Made by a program: the position numbers and the translations under genes
Assembly (NCBI GenBank): GCA_002412715.1
Contig: DHVP01000048.1
Coordinates: 102,415 to 166,414, forward strand
Direction: 5' to 3'
Source: Deltaproteobacteria bacterium UBA5205
Lineage (GTDB): Bacteria > Desulfobacterota > Syntrophorhabdia > Syntrophorhabdales > Syntrophorhabdaceae
DNA: 64,000 nucleotides
The notes under the pieces: model-generated
Told to the model about the DNA's origin: nothing
The model's database searches: none
What the model saw: the letters and a program-made list of their open reading frames with translations, nothing else
Shown here: in pieces, positions 17,143 through 26,615 of the stretch
Position numbering within the stretch: position 1 is the stretch's first letter
How the letters are laid out: each line of letters begins with the position of its first letter

Positions 17143-17778
17143 ATGGGCAGTAAGGGCAAGGCTGGCTGCGGATGCCTCCTGGGCATCCTCGTAACAATAA
17201 TGATTCTGGCCGGCGTTCTCTTCCACCCCATAAGCCTTAAATTCATGGCGAAACAGTTCCGGTACGAGGACAAGATAGTCCCGGCTGACGCCATTTTTGT
17301 CCCGAGATTTCCTGAGGACCGAAACGGGGAGCTTTACGTCCAGGCGTTCAGGGAATATTTTGACGGTAACGGCAAGGCCGTATATGTTGAAGACGACAAA
17401 GTGCTGGGGGTAGACATCGGCGATCTCCTTTCCCGCATGGCAAAGGAGCGGGGCATCAAGGAAGGGGTAATTAAACCCGTTCATCCCGGAAATGACAGGG
17501 GAAAAAGTACGACGGTGCTCAAAGAAAAGCTGAGGGCGACGGGCCTTAAAAAGGTTATCGTGATAGTACCCGGCTATGTCTCACGACGGTATCACTACAT
17601 GTATGACTCATCCCGCCATGAAGGTGTCGTCCTTTACATGATCAAGCCCGTACAGGTTTCTTATTTTCGGCCCGACGGTTGGTGGCGCGACGATCTTTCG
17701 CGGTCTCTCATGGCACGCGAGTTTTATGCCTCTTTGGTGTACTACTACTCGCTCCTCCGAAAAGACACCGCAAAATAA
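17143..17778 (+). CDS. Membrane-anchored DUF218 (YdcF/SanA-like) protein
   Basis: A 211-residue protein with one N-terminal membrane helix after a CGC motif (about residues 9-28) and a periplasmic DUF218-like domain. Segments such as ADAIFVPRFPED, KKVIVIVPGYVSRRYHYMYD and the C-terminal FYASLVYYYSLLRKD fit the DUF218/SanA group, which is linked to envelope barrier functions, although the first strand motif is atypical. It lies 50 nt downstream of rsmE. Assignment is by fold pattern only. Confidence 0.65.
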   Translation: MGSKGKAGCGCLLGILVTIMILAGVLFHPISLKFMAKQFRYEDKIVPADAIFVPRFPEDRNGELYVQAFREYFDGNGKAVYVEDDKVLGVDIGDLLSRMAKERGIKEGVIKPVHPGNDRGKSTTVLKEKLRATGLKKVIVIVPGYVSRRYHYMYDSSRHEGVVLYMIKPVQVSYFRPDGWWRDDLSRSLMAREFYASLVYYYSLLRKDTAK

Positions 17779-17858
17779 GCTTGAAACGAGATCACAGTCG
17801 ATTTGACAAAATCACCTCTTTAAGGCAGGATACGCATCTATGACGTCGGAGTGTCTCG

Positions 17859-18908
17859 ATGGATGAAAAACGCGCTCTTATCGCCCTGTCGCAGGTCAAG
17901 GGCCTCAACCGCCTGGCAAAACGACGGATCTGCGATGCATATCCTGATGTAGACCGGCTGCTTCATCCGGATACGGGCGGCCGGCAGGCACCCGCCGGTA
18001 TCGCGGCGCGCTTCGACGACTGGAAGGGGATCGACAGGGACTTGCGCCTCCTCGAAAAGCTGAGCGCCCGGGTGATCACAATAAAAGACCGTGAATACCC
18101 GGAGCTCTTGCGGCACATACCCGACGCCCCGATCGTCCTCTATGCACGGGGCCCGCTGCAATCCGGCACCATGGCCCTCGCCGTCGTGGGGTCCCGCAAG
18201 GCATCCCCGGAGGGCATGAATCTCGCCGGGAAGATAGCCGGGACGCTGTCCTTTGCCGGGATCACCATCGTCAGCGGCCTTGCCCGCGGCATCGACACCG
18301 CGGCCCATACACGCGCACTCGAAGGGGAGGGAAAGACGGCGGCCGTCCTGGGATGCGGAATAGACATCTGTTATCCCCCCGAAAACGAGACCCTTTTTGA
18401 AAAGATCGCGGAACAGGGCGTTATCCTTACAGAATACCTCCCCGGCGAGCAGCCCCTGCCCTATCATTTCCCCGAACGGAACCGGATCATAGCAGGGCTG
18501 GCACGAGGAGTCCTCGTGGTGGAAGCAACCGCCAGGAGCGGTTCGCTCATCACTTCCCGGCTGGCCCTCGAATACGGCAGGGACGTCATGGCCGTTCCCG
18601 GCAGCGTCTTGAGGACTGAGCACGCCGGCTCAAACAGGCTCATCAAGGAAGGGGCAAGGCTGATCGACTCGGTAGAGGACATCCTGACCACCTGCTTTAC
18701 CGATGCACGCCTGCCTGCGCAAAAGCCCATGGAACTGGACAGCGGTGAAAACAAGGTTTATTCTCTGATAGGATTTGAAAAAGTACATGCAGATGAGGTA
18801 ATAGAAAGAAGCGGTATGGATACAAAGGCAGTAATGGCCGCCCTCACCCGGCTGACCATGAAAAATGTCGTGGCGGAAATATCGGGAGGCTACTTCATAC
18901 GAAGATAA
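17859..18908 (+). CDS. dprA: DNA-processing protein DprA
   Basis: DprA binds single-stranded DNA and loads RecA during natural transformation; many non-competent bacteria also keep it. The 349 residues contain the Rossmann-like core with VVGSRKASPEG, SGLARGIDTAAH, and RNRIIAGLARGVLVVEA, followed by LEYGRDVMAVPG. A C-terminal winged-helix (DML1-like) domain starts near residue 290. It begins the dprA-topA-trmFO group, a common gene order. Confidence 0.94.
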   Translation: MDEKRALIALSQVKGLNRLAKRRICDAYPDVDRLLHPDTGGRQAPAGIAARFDDWKGIDRDLRLLEKLSARVITIKDREYPELLRHIPDAPIVLYARGPLQSGTMALAVVGSRKASPEGMNLAGKIAGTLSFAGITIVSGLARGIDTAAHTRALEGEGKTAAVLGCGIDICYPPENETLFEKIAEQGVILTEYLPGEQPLPYHFPERNRIIAGLARGVLVVEATARSGSLITSRLALEYGRDVMAVPGSVLRTEHAGSNRLIKEGARLIDSVEDILTTCFTDARLPAQKPMELDSGENKVYSLIGFEKVHADEVIERSGMDTKAVMAALTRLTMKNVVAEISGGYFIRR

Positions 18909-18961
18909 GTTCCACAAGCCCCTGGCCTTAAGAGGCCGGTTTCTGAATAAAGGAGAAATGG

Positions 18962-21169
18962 ATGGGAAAGTCACTGCTCGTAGTCGAGTCGCCGACGAAG
19001 ATGAAGACGTTATCAAAATACCTGGGCAAGGATTTCGTCATCAAGGCAACATATGGCCATATAAAAGACCTTCCAAAAAGCACCCTTGGTGTTGATGTCG
19101 AAGAGGGATTCAAGCCCCATTTTCACATCCTGAAGGGCAAATCCAAGGTGGTCGATGAGATAAGAAAGGCAGGGAAAGAGGCGGAAAGAATCCTGATCGG
19201 GTCCGACCCCGACCGCGAAGGAGAAGCCATTGCCTTTCACGTGGCAGAGGTCATAGGAAAGGACGACCGCATTGAACGCGTCCTCTTCCACGAGATAACC
19301 AAAAAGGGAGTCCTCGATGCCATGAGGTCGCCCATCAAGCTCGACACGGCAAAATACAACGCCCAGAAGGCACGACGGATTCTCGACCGCCTCGTCGGAT
19401 ACAAGATCAGCCCCCTTCTGTGGGAGAGGGTAAGTTATGGACTCTCGGCGGGCAGGGTGCAATCGGTGGCGCTACGCCTCGTCTGCGACCGGGAAGCTGA
19501 GATCGAGGGTTTCGTCAGGGAAGAGTACTGGGTTGTCGATGTCGTTCTTGAGCTCCCCTCGGGAGAGACCTTCACCGCGACACTGGAACGAAAGGGCTCT
19601 GAAAAGATAAAGATACGCTCACAGGAAGAGGCCGCCGCCGTAAAAACGTATATTGCCGACAAGGAACTTGCCGTAACAAAGGTGGAACATAAGGAAAAGA
19701 GCATATCTCCCCAGCCGGCTTTCATTACGAGCAGGCTCCAGCAGGAGGCGTCGAGGATGCTCCGCCTCTCGCCCAAGCGTACCATGATGCTGGCCCAGAG
19801 ACTTTACGAAGGGATCGACATTGGCGAAGACGGTCCGGTGGGGCTCATCACCTACATGAGAACCGACTCCGTCAGGGTCTCCATGGAAGCGATCGCCGAG
19901 GCCCGGGAATTCGTAAAGAAGGGTTTCACGGAAAACTACCTCCCCGAGAAACCGAATTTCTTCAAGAACAGGAAGTCGGCCCAGGACGCACACGAGGCCA
20001 TACGCCCCACGTCGGTATGGTTCACCCCTGAAAAGGTGAAACCTTACCTGGACAAGGAGCTTTTCGCTCTCTACGACCTTATCTGGAAACGCTTCGTATC
20101 GTCGCAGATGACCCAGAAAAAGGTCGAGACCAAAACGGTTGACGCTACCGCAGGCGACTATGTTTTCGTTGCCCGCGGCACCACCGTGCTCTTCGATGGT
20201 TTTACAAAGATCTATGAAGAGATCGGAGAGGAGGAGCAGGCCGAGAGTACACTTCCCGAGATCAAGAAAGGCCAAAAGGTGGACCTGAAAGATACTGTCA
20301 TGGAACAGCGTTTCACCAACCCGCCCCCGCGCTATTCCGAGGCGTCCCTCATCCGGACCCTCGAAAGCAAGGGTATCGGCAGGCCGTCCACATACGCCAC
20401 AATCGTCAGCACCGTGCAGGACCGGGACTACGTGACCAGGGAAAAGGGGAGACTCACGCCCACACCCCTCGGCAGAACCGTAAACAAGCTCCTGGCGGAA
20501 TTTTTTCCCACCGTGCTCGATGTCGGCTTCACGGCAAAAATGGAAGTCAGGCTGGATGAGATCGAAGACGGAAAAAAGGACTGGGTAAGATCCCTCGAAA
20601 AATTCAACAGTTCCTTCGAAGGCGAATTGAAAAGCGCCCAGCAGCAGATGAAGAGCCTCAAGAAAGAGGAGAAGGAAACGGACATCGTATGTGACAGGTG
20701 CGGTAAGAAAATGCTCCTCAGGTGGGGAAAAAGCGGCGAATATCTGGTCTGTTCGGGAAAGCCGGAGTGTAAGAACAAGAAAAACGTCAAAGTGGAAGCC
20801 GACGGTAAAATAACCATTGTTGAAAGCGAGGCAAAGGGGACCTGTCCCGTATGCAAGGGCAAGCTCATAGAAAAGAAAGGGCGGTTCGGCCGTTTTCTCG
20901 CCTGCAGCAACTATCCCGAATGTAAGCACACACAGGCGTATTCCCTGGGGTTCGGCTGTCCCATGGAAGGATGCCCGGGCAAACTGGTCGAAAAGACTTC
21001 GAAAAAGAAAAAGAAATTCATCAGCTGTTCCGAATACCCGAAATGCTCTTTTGCGACAAACCGGGAACCGGCGGAAGGCCCCTGCCCCGCATGCGGCGCC
21101 CCGACCCTTTTCTCCTTCAGAAAAAACCTCTTCTGCCTCCGCAAGGAATGTGGATGGAAATCACGATAA
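18962..21169 (+). CDS. topA: DNA topoisomerase I (type IA)
   Basis: TopA relaxes negative supercoils by single-strand cleavage. The Toprim motif SDPDREGE is at 81-88. The active-site Tyr298 lies in ITYMRTDS, and QDAHEAIRPTS follows. After the core, four Cys4 zinc-finger units occupy about 575-735 (starting CDRCGK, CPVCKG, CPMEGC and CPACGA). At 735 residues the length is normal. The last 16 nt overlap trmFO. A GGAGAA ribosome-binding site precedes ATG 18962. Confidence 0.96.
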   Translation: MGKSLLVVESPTKMKTLSKYLGKDFVIKATYGHIKDLPKSTLGVDVEEGFKPHFHILKGKSKVVDEIRKAGKEAERILIGSDPDREGEAIAFHVAEVIGKDDRIERVLFHEITKKGVLDAMRSPIKLDTAKYNAQKARRILDRLVGYKISPLLWERVSYGLSAGRVQSVALRLVCDREAEIEGFVREEYWVVDVVLELPSGETFTATLERKGSEKIKIRSQEEAAAVKTYIADKELAVTKVEHKEKSISPQPAFITSRLQQEASRMLRLSPKRTMMLAQRLYEGIDIGEDGPVGLITYMRTDSVRVSMEAIAEAREFVKKGFTENYLPEKPNFFKNRKSAQDAHEAIRPTSVWFTPEKVKPYLDKELFALYDLIWKRFVSSQMTQKKVETKTVDATAGDYVFVARGTTVLFDGFTKIYEEIGEEEQAESTLPEIKKGQKVDLKDTVMEQRFTNPPPRYSEASLIRTLESKGIGRPSTYATIVSTVQDRDYVTREKGRLTPTPLGRTVNKLLAEFFPTVLDVGFTAKMEVRLDEIEDGKKDWVRSLEKFNSSFEGELKSAQQQMKSLKKEEKETDIVCDRCGKKMLLRWGKSGEYLVCSGKPECKNKKNVKVEADGKITIVESEAKGTCPVCKGKLIEKKGRFGRFLACSNYPECKHTQAYSLGFGCPMEGCPGKLVEKTSKKKKKFISCSEYPKCSFATNREPAEGPCPACGAPTLFSFRKNLFCLRKECGWKSR

Positions 21170-22458
21170 TCGGGGGCGGACTTGCAGGGGTGGAGGCCGC
21201 ACACCAGATCACCCGTATGGGCGGGCGGGCGGTTCTTTACGAAATGCGCCCGCACGTAAGCACACCGGCCCATCAAGGCGATCTGCTCGCGGAGCTTGTC
21301 TGCAGCAATTCCCTTAAATCCCTGGATCTCCAAAACGCCCACGGTCTGCTCAAGGAAGAGCTCCGCAGACTCGGGTCCCTTATCATCGGGGCGGCGGACG
21401 AAACGGCGATCCCCGGCGGCAAGGCCCTCGTTGTCGACCGGGTCCGGTTCGCACAACGGCTTACGGAATCGATCGTGAGCAATCCGGGCATCCGCCTCAA
21501 GCGCGAAGAGGTCCGCCGGATACCGGAAGGATTCGTGATCGTCGCCTCGGGGCCCCTGACGAGCGAACATCTTGCCGGGAAATTGACGTCCCTGACGGGA
21601 GCCGAGAACCTCTCGTTTTTCGATGCCATTTCACCCGTAGTCGATGCCGCCAGCATAGACTACGATAAAGCCTTTTACGCATCGCGATATATAAAGGATG
21701 GGGCAGGTGACTATCTGAACTGTCCCCTTACGAAGGAGGAGTACGACAGGTTCCACGAGGCGCTGATCAGTGCGGAAAGGGTCGATCTCAGGGAATTCGA
21801 GAAGACATCCTATTTCGAAGGGTGCCTGCCCGTGGAGGTTCTCGCCGAGAGGGGGAAGAAGACACTGGCTTTCGGGCCGATGAAACCTGTCGGGCTTGAG
21901 GACCCACGGGACGGAAGAAGGCCCTACGCCGTCCTGCAGCTCAGGAAGGAGAACGCCTCGGGAAGCATGCTCAATCTCGTCGGCTTTCAGACAAAAATGA
22001 AATATCCCGAACAGGAACGGGTTTTCCGAATGATACCGGCCCTGAAGAATGCCGTGTTCCTGCGGCACGGAAGCATTCACCGGAACACGTACATCAACGC
22101 CCCCGTGTGCCTTACTGAAACTCTTCAGTTAAAGACGGAGCCGCGGGTCTTTTTCGCCGGACAAATCACGGGCGTCGAGGGCTACGTCGAATCGACGGCT
22201 ATGGGGCTTATCGCAGGCATATCGGCGTTTATGGCCGCGGCCGGCACGAATTTTCATCCCCCTGGCCCGTCAACGTGCGTGGGAGCGCTGGTCCGTTATC
22301 TCACCACCGAAAACAAAAATTTCCAGCCGATGAATATTAATTTCGGCCTCATCGAAGGCTATTCGAAGAAATACAAAGAGGCGGCCGTCGCAACGGCGTT
22401 GAGTGAGATAGAAAACTGGAAAAAGGAAATGTTGGATTCTGGAAAAAGAGACTCGTAA
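21154..22458 (+). CDS. trmFO: Folate/FAD-dependent tRNA (m5U54) methyltransferase
   Basis: TrmFO makes 5-methyluridine at position 54 of tRNA with methylenetetrahydrofolate as carbon donor and FADH2. The N-terminal EITIIGGGLAGVEAAHQI is the FAD-binding dinucleotide fold. NLVGFQTKMKYPEQERVFRMIP and FFAGQITGVEGYVES are family signatures. ATG 21154 lies 6 nt after AAGGA inside the end of topA; this gives 434 residues, the usual length. Confidence 0.95.
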   Translation: MEITIIGGGLAGVEAAHQITRMGGRAVLYEMRPHVSTPAHQGDLLAELVCSNSLKSLDLQNAHGLLKEELRRLGSLIIGAADETAIPGGKALVVDRVRFAQRLTESIVSNPGIRLKREEVRRIPEGFVIVASGPLTSEHLAGKLTSLTGAENLSFFDAISPVVDAASIDYDKAFYASRYIKDGAGDYLNCPLTKEEYDRFHEALISAERVDLREFEKTSYFEGCLPVEVLAERGKKTLAFGPMKPVGLEDPRDGRRPYAVLQLRKENASGSMLNLVGFQTKMKYPEQERVFRMIPALKNAVFLRHGSIHRNTYINAPVCLTETLQLKTEPRVFFAGQITGVEGYVESTAMGLIAGISAFMAAAGTNFHPPGPSTCVGALVRYLTTENKNFQPMNINFGLIEGYSKKYKEAAVATALSEIENWKKEMLDSGKRDS

Positions 22459-22511
22459 GTGTTAATGTAAATGGCCTCAAGCCGGAATGACGAGAATTAT
22501 AGACTTTATAA

Positions 22512-22525
22512 CGTGAAACCTGAAA
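22512..22525 (+). repeat. Two 7-nt units upstream of bioB
   Basis: CGTGAAA and CCTGAAA lie 20 nt upstream of the bioB start, the same unit type as at 14346 and 59974. The preceding segment AAGCCGGAATGACGAG (22479-22494) resembles a half-site of a dispersed hairpin repeat. I see no convincing BirA operator here. Confidence 0.5.
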
Positions 22526-22545
22526 CAGCATTTACAGGAGGTACC

Positions 22546-23532
22546 ATGAATTCCCTTTTTGATAAACTGATGAACAAGGCTTTAAAGACAAAGAACGTTT
22601 CCGATAAAGAGGCCCTGAAGTTGTACGAGGAAGGCCAAAAAGACCCCTTCGGGCTGATGGCCAGCGCCTCGAAGATACGGGAGCATTTCAAGGGCAACGC
22701 GGTGAATCTCTGCGGCATAGTCAACGCAAAATCAGGGGTCTGTCCCGAGAATTGCAGATTCTGTGCGCAGTCCGCCCATTACCATACGGAGGCGCCCGTC
22801 TACCCCCTCGTGTCAGCCGAAGAGATCGGAGAGAAAGGTCGCCTTGCAAAGGAAAGCGGCGCACACATGTTCAGCATCGTCACGAGCGGCACACGTATCG
22901 TGACGGACGAGGAATGGCAAACCATCTACCGCGCCATCGGGTTCCTGAACGCGCTGGGGATCAAGCCTTGCGGCTCGCTGGGAATGCTCAATGAAGAAAC
23001 AGCACGGAACCTCAAAGAGGCGGGCCTTTATCGGTATCATCACAACCTGGAGACATCACGGAGCTTCTTTGATAATATCTGCTCGACTCATGACTACGAA
23101 GAAGATACGGAAACAGTGCGCGTGGCCCGCGCGGCAGACCTTACCGTTTGCTCCGGCGGCATCATCGGTCTCGGTGAAGTCATGGAGCACCGTATCGAGA
23201 TGGCAACGACCTTAAGAGAACTGGACGTCGATTCCGTCCCGATCAACATCCTCAATGCCATCCCGGGCACGCCCCTTGAGAATGTCTCTCCGCTCACACC
23301 GATGGAGATACTCCTGACGGTCGCCCTATACCGCTTTATCCTTCCCGACAAGGACATCAAACTCTGCGGTGGAAAGGAAAAGAACTTGAGGCAGCTCCTC
23401 CCCCTTGCCATCGTAGCCGGCTGCAACTCCCTCATGACGGGCAATTACCTCACAACCCTGGGCCGCGACACCCCCGCCGACCTGGAGATGATACGAGACC
23501 TCGGCATGACGGCAAGCTTCGACGAGAGTTAA
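22546..23532 (+). CDS. bioB: Biotin synthase
   Basis: BioB is a radical-SAM enzyme that inserts sulfur into dethiobiotin, the last step of biotin synthesis. The radical-SAM cysteines are in CPENCRFC (about 68-75), followed by AQSAHY. ILNAIPGTPLE and the C-terminal NSLMTGNYLTTLGR motif, near the auxiliary cluster, are also present. AGGAGGT lies 5 nt before ATG 22546, giving 328 residues. No other bio genes are in the window; birA lies at 1644-2609. Confidence 0.92.
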   Translation: MNSLFDKLMNKALKTKNVSDKEALKLYEEGQKDPFGLMASASKIREHFKGNAVNLCGIVNAKSGVCPENCRFCAQSAHYHTEAPVYPLVSAEEIGEKGRLAKESGAHMFSIVTSGTRIVTDEEWQTIYRAIGFLNALGIKPCGSLGMLNEETARNLKEAGLYRYHHNLETSRSFFDNICSTHDYEEDTETVRVARAADLTVCSGGIIGLGEVMEHRIEMATTLRELDVDSVPINILNAIPGTPLENVSPLTPMEILLTVALYRFILPDKDIKLCGGKEKNLRQLLPLAIVAGCNSLMTGNYLTTLGRDTPADLEMIRDLGMTASFDES

Positions 23533-23591
23533 AAAGACTTCTCCTCGGACCCGCCTGCCTTGAAGCGGCGAAAAGAGTAAAGAAACAAATC

Positions 23592-23636
23592 ATAGGTCTT
23601 ATAAGTCGTATAAGACCTATAGGCCCTATGATTTTT
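23592..23636. terminator. Strong hairpin terminator between bioB and pilC
   Basis: ATAGGTCTTATA (23592-23603) pairs perfectly over 12 bp with TATAAGACCTAT (23609-23620) around a 5-nt loop. A short extra inverted element and a T run (ATTTTTT) follow. It separates convergent genes. Confidence 0.8.
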
Positions 23637-23706
23637 TCCAGGGACCAGCGCGCTCACGTTTGTTACGGGATAAACGCGAGATGGTTTTGTCTTTACTTTT
23701 TGCTTT

Positions 23707-24912
23707 CTACCCGACTGCCTGGCCAAGTTTGAAGATAGGAAGGTACATGGCGACGATGAGTCCGCCAAGGACCACCCCGAGGAAGACCATGATCATGGGT
23801 TCCATCATGGCGGTGAGGTTGGTGACCATGTTATCGACGTCCTCTTCATAGAAGTCTGCGATCTTGTTGAGCATACTGTCGAGGGCGCCCGTTGACTCAC
23901 CGACCTGGACCATCTGGACGACCATGGGAGGAAAGATGCCGGCCTGCTCCAGGGGCTCAGCCATCGTGCGGCCTTCGCTGATTCGGGAACGCGCCACCAG
24001 GAGAGCCTCTTCAACGATCTTGTTGCCGGCCACCTTTGCAACAATGATCATGCTTTCCAGGATCGCCACACCGCTCATGAGCAACGTCGCAAGGGTCCGA
24101 GTCACTCTGGCCACTGAGGCTTTGATGGTAAGGAGCCCGAAAAGGGGAAGTTTGAGAATAAGCCGGTCGATGGTACGGTGCCCGTTGTCGGTCTTGTAAT
24201 AATATTTCAGCGCCACCACCAGACCGACAATACCGCCGATAATAACATACCAGTAGGACTGGACGATCTGGCTCAAATTGATAACGATCTGCGTCGGTGC
24301 CGGCAGCTCCGCACCCATCTCCTTGAACATCTTCTCAAAGACGGGTATGACAAAAAGAAGGAGCACGATGACAACGATAAAGGCGACCAGAATGATCGCC
24401 ACAGGGTAGATCATCGCGGACTTGACCTTCTTCCTCAGTTTTTCCGATTTTTCCATGTATACGGCAAGTCTCTGCAAAACGCCGTCCAGTAGACCGCCCT
24501 CCTCGCCAGCGACGACAAGGTTGACATAGAGCTCATCGAAACACTTCGGGTAGTCTCTCAGGGCGTCGGCAAACCGCGAGCCGCCTTCGATCTTTTCCTT
24601 GATCTCTTTGACGATGCCCCTGAAATTAACGTCTTCTATCTGATTGGCCAGGATTTCCAAGGACTGCACAAGGGGCAATCCCGATGTGATCATCGTTGAA
24701 AGCTGCCGCGTAAAAAGCAGGATTTGTATACTCGGTATCTTTCTCTGAGGATTGTATTTTTGCTTCCCCGCCTCTTTGGTTTCCGTCATGGAGGTGAGGA
24801 TGACGCCGTCTTTTCTCAGTGCGGCCCGGAGAGCATCACCGGAGGCGGCCTTCGACACGCCTTTGCGCGTGTCTCCCGATACCGATCTCCCTTCCCACTG
24901 ATACTGCGGCAT
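23707..24912 (-). CDS. pilC: Type IV pilus / type II secretion inner-membrane platform protein (PilC/GspF)
   Basis: A 401-residue protein with the two T2SF/GspF domains (about 70-190 and 270-395) and three membrane helices. Motifs include FTRQLSTMITSGLPLVQSLE, GEEGGLLDGVLQRLAVYMEKSEKLRKKV, and VGESTGALDSMLNKIADFYEE. The protein forms the platform that works with the assembly ATPase to extract pilins. No pilB, pilT, pilin or secretin gene lies beside it, so it is an orphan in this window. The -10 box lies 6 nt before the ATG, suggesting a leaderless mRNA. Confidence 0.92.
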   Translation of the reverse strand: MPQYQWEGRSVSGDTRKGVSKAASGDALRAALRKDGVILTSMTETKEAGKQKYNPQRKIPSIQILLFTRQLSTMITSGLPLVQSLEILANQIEDVNFRGIVKEIKEKIEGGSRFADALRDYPKCFDELYVNLVVAGEEGGLLDGVLQRLAVYMEKSEKLRKKVKSAMIYPVAIILVAFIVVIVLLLFVIPVFEKMFKEMGAELPAPTQIVINLSQIVQSYWYVIIGGIVGLVVALKYYYKTDNGHRTIDRLILKLPLFGLLTIKASVARVTRTLATLLMSGVAILESMIIVAKVAGNKIVEEALLVARSRISEGRTMAEPLEQAGIFPPMVVQMVQVGESTGALDSMLNKIADFYEEDVDNMVTNLTAMMEPMIMVFLGVVLGGLIVAMYLPIFKLGQAVG

Positions 24913-24918
24913 GACTCA

Positions 24919-24946
24919 ATAATACATGAATAATTTTTTTTTGCAA
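24919..24946 (-). promoter_or_regulatory. Promoter of pilC, apparently leaderless
   Basis: On the minus strand TTGCAA (24946-24941), a 16-nt spacer and TATTAT (24924-24919). The A of ATG 24912 is the seventh base after the -10 box, which is where transcription normally begins. No Shine-Dalgarno is present. Confidence 0.6.
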
Positions 24947-25038
24947 AGAGAAAATTACAATAAACGGATGGTTGGTGAATAAACCGGTTCCAAGATATAG
25001 ATTTTAGATTCTAACAACGGGTAATAATTGAATAATTA

Positions 25039-25054
25039 TGTGATAAACGTCACA
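25039..25054. promoter_or_regulatory. Perfect CRP/FNR-family-like palindrome
   Basis: TGTGATAAACGTCACA is a perfect TGTGA-N6-TCACA inverted repeat, the consensus form bound by CRP and related regulators (HcpR-type regulators in deltaproteobacteria use a similar site). It lies 127 nt upstream of the pilC start and downstream of degP, so pilC is the natural target. This is not proven. Confidence 0.5.
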
Positions 25055-25060
25055 TCCAAG

Positions 25061-25139
25061 GCAGGTAATTAGGCTATGGGTAATAGGGGAAAAACTCAAT
25101 CCTTCCCATGACCCATAACCTATTACCTATAACCTGTTT
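25061..25139. repeat. Inverted 7-nt-period repeat downstream of degP
   Basis: The right array (25105-25139) reads CCCATGA, CCCATAA, CCTATTA, CCTATAA, CCTGTTT. The left array (25061-25092) is a less regular complement built on GGTAAT and TATGGGTAATAGG. It abuts the degP stop codon and could end degP transcription. Confidence 0.65.
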
Positions 25140-26602
25140 TATTCCCTTATCACCGTGTAGAACGTCGCGTTTTCACGCTGGATAAGCATTACGATGCCTT
25201 CTTTGACATTCGATCGTTTCACGGCTTCCTTGAATTCGGCGACGCTTCTTACCGGTTTTCTGGCAACTTCCCTGACGACATCTCCCGAACGAATGTCCGC
25301 CTCCTGCGCGGGCGATCCCGGTATGACATCGGTCACGATGACGCCCCGTTTATCTTTAAGGTTAAGGTGTTTGGCGATCTCTCCCGTAATATCCTGGACA
25401 ACAAGACCCAGCTCTTTTTCAACCTCGGTCTTCTTTGATGCCTTGAGGCCCTCTTCCTGGAGTTCGCCGATGACCACCTCCACTTCCATCTGTTTTTTGT
25501 CCCGGATGAGGACCATCTTTGCCTTCTTACCTATCTCCGTCGAAGCGACAAGACGGGGAAGAGTCTCGTTATCCTTGATCTTCTTGCCATTGTAGGAAAC
25601 GATCAGGTCGCCGCGCTTGATCCCCGCTTTCTCGGCGGGACTCTGCTCCATGACATCGGCGACCAGGGCACCTTCCGATTCCTTAAGGCCAAAGCTTTTC
25701 GCGATCTCCGGCGTCATCCTCTGGATCACGACGCCGAGCCAGCCACGGGCCACCTTCCCCTTGCTTTTCAGCTGGGACAGCATGTCCCGTGCCACATTGA
25801 TGGGTATGGCAAAACCGATTCCCTGACCGCCGGAAACAATGGCCGTATTGATCCCGACCACTTCTCCCTTGAGATTGAGGAGGGGTCCGCCGCTGTTGCC
25901 GGGGTTTATGGATGCATCGGTCTGGATGAACTCATCATAGGGCCCTGCCCCGATGATCCTGCCCTTTGCGCTGACGATTCCCGCGGTGACGGTATGTTCG
26001 AGGCCGAAGGGATTGCCGATCGCCATGACCCAGTCTCCCACCTGCAGTGCCTCGGAATCGCCGAGAGTTGCCACGGGAAGTGATTGCCTGACGTCGATCT
26101 TGATGAGGGCTATGTCGGTCTTGGGATCGCGCCCTATGATCCTCGCATCGTATTCTTTCTCATCGGAGAGTTTTACTTTAATGGTGGAGGCTTTCTCAAC
26201 GACGTGGTTGTTCGTCAGAATATAGCCTTCCTTATCGATGACGAAACCCGACCCGAGACTGCGCTGCTTGTATTCCCGGCGCGGCCCGTTGCCAAAAAAC
26301 TTATCGAAGAAATCATCATTAAAAAAATCCTTGAAAGGATTGTTCGGGCCGACAAAAGGCCCCTGCCCCCCGGGGCCCCTGACAACCGCCGTGGTGCTGA
26401 TATTGACGATTGACGGCTTCGCCTGGTTGACGAGGCCGGCCAGGCTCGGCAATCCATTATTGAAAGCCGCCGCGGTCCGGACGTTTTGCGCGGCCGGTGG
26501 CGCCGGCGGTCTGTCGGGCAACACCTGCGCCCTTACGTATGCAAAGCCCAGGGCGGCGACGATGAGAACACAAACGGTTAATACGAGGCGTTTGCTCTTC
26601 AT
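25139..26602 (-). CDS. degP: DegP/HtrA-family periplasmic serine protease
   Basis: An exported protease-chaperone for misfolded envelope proteins. It has a signal peptide (about 1-25), a trypsin-like domain with catalytic His133 (TNNHVV), Asp163 (TDIALI) and Ser237 (GNSGGP), and two PDZ domains (about 275-365 and 390-480). A Gly/Phe-rich Q-linker follows residue 75. ATG 26602 follows a GGAGG site and gives 487 residues. The gene lies 13 nt after the histidine-kinase gene, so the operon is regulator, kinase, protease; this suggests an envelope-stress circuit like CpxRA-DegP. Confidence 0.93.
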   Translation of the reverse strand: MKSKRLVLTVCVLIVAALGFAYVRAQVLPDRPPAPPAAQNVRTAAAFNNGLPSLAGLVNQAKPSIVNISTTAVVRGPGGQGPFVGPNNPFKDFFNDDFFDKFFGNGPRREYKQRSLGSGFVIDKEGYILTNNHVVEKASTIKVKLSDEKEYDARIIGRDPKTDIALIKIDVRQSLPVATLGDSEALQVGDWVMAIGNPFGLEHTVTAGIVSAKGRIIGAGPYDEFIQTDASINPGNSGGPLLNLKGEVVGINTAIVSGGQGIGFAIPINVARDMLSQLKSKGKVARGWLGVVIQRMTPEIAKSFGLKESEGALVADVMEQSPAEKAGIKRGDLIVSYNGKKIKDNETLPRLVASTEIGKKAKMVLIRDKKQMEVEVVIGELQEEGLKASKKTEVEKELGLVVQDITGEIAKHLNLKDKRGVIVTDVIPGSPAQEADIRSGDVVREVARKPVRSVAEFKEAVKRSNVKEGIVMLIQRENATFYTVIRE

Positions 26603-26615
26603 AAAGAATCCTCCA

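Noticed and set aside
19619..20929. Long open frame on the minus strand opposite topA (436 codons)
   Set aside because: Antisense to topA with no family features; a compositional shadow.
22459..22545. Possible BirA operator upstream of bioB
   Set aside because: I looked for a TTGTTAACC-N-GGTTTACAA type palindrome and found only a weak GTGTTAATG half; not enough to call.
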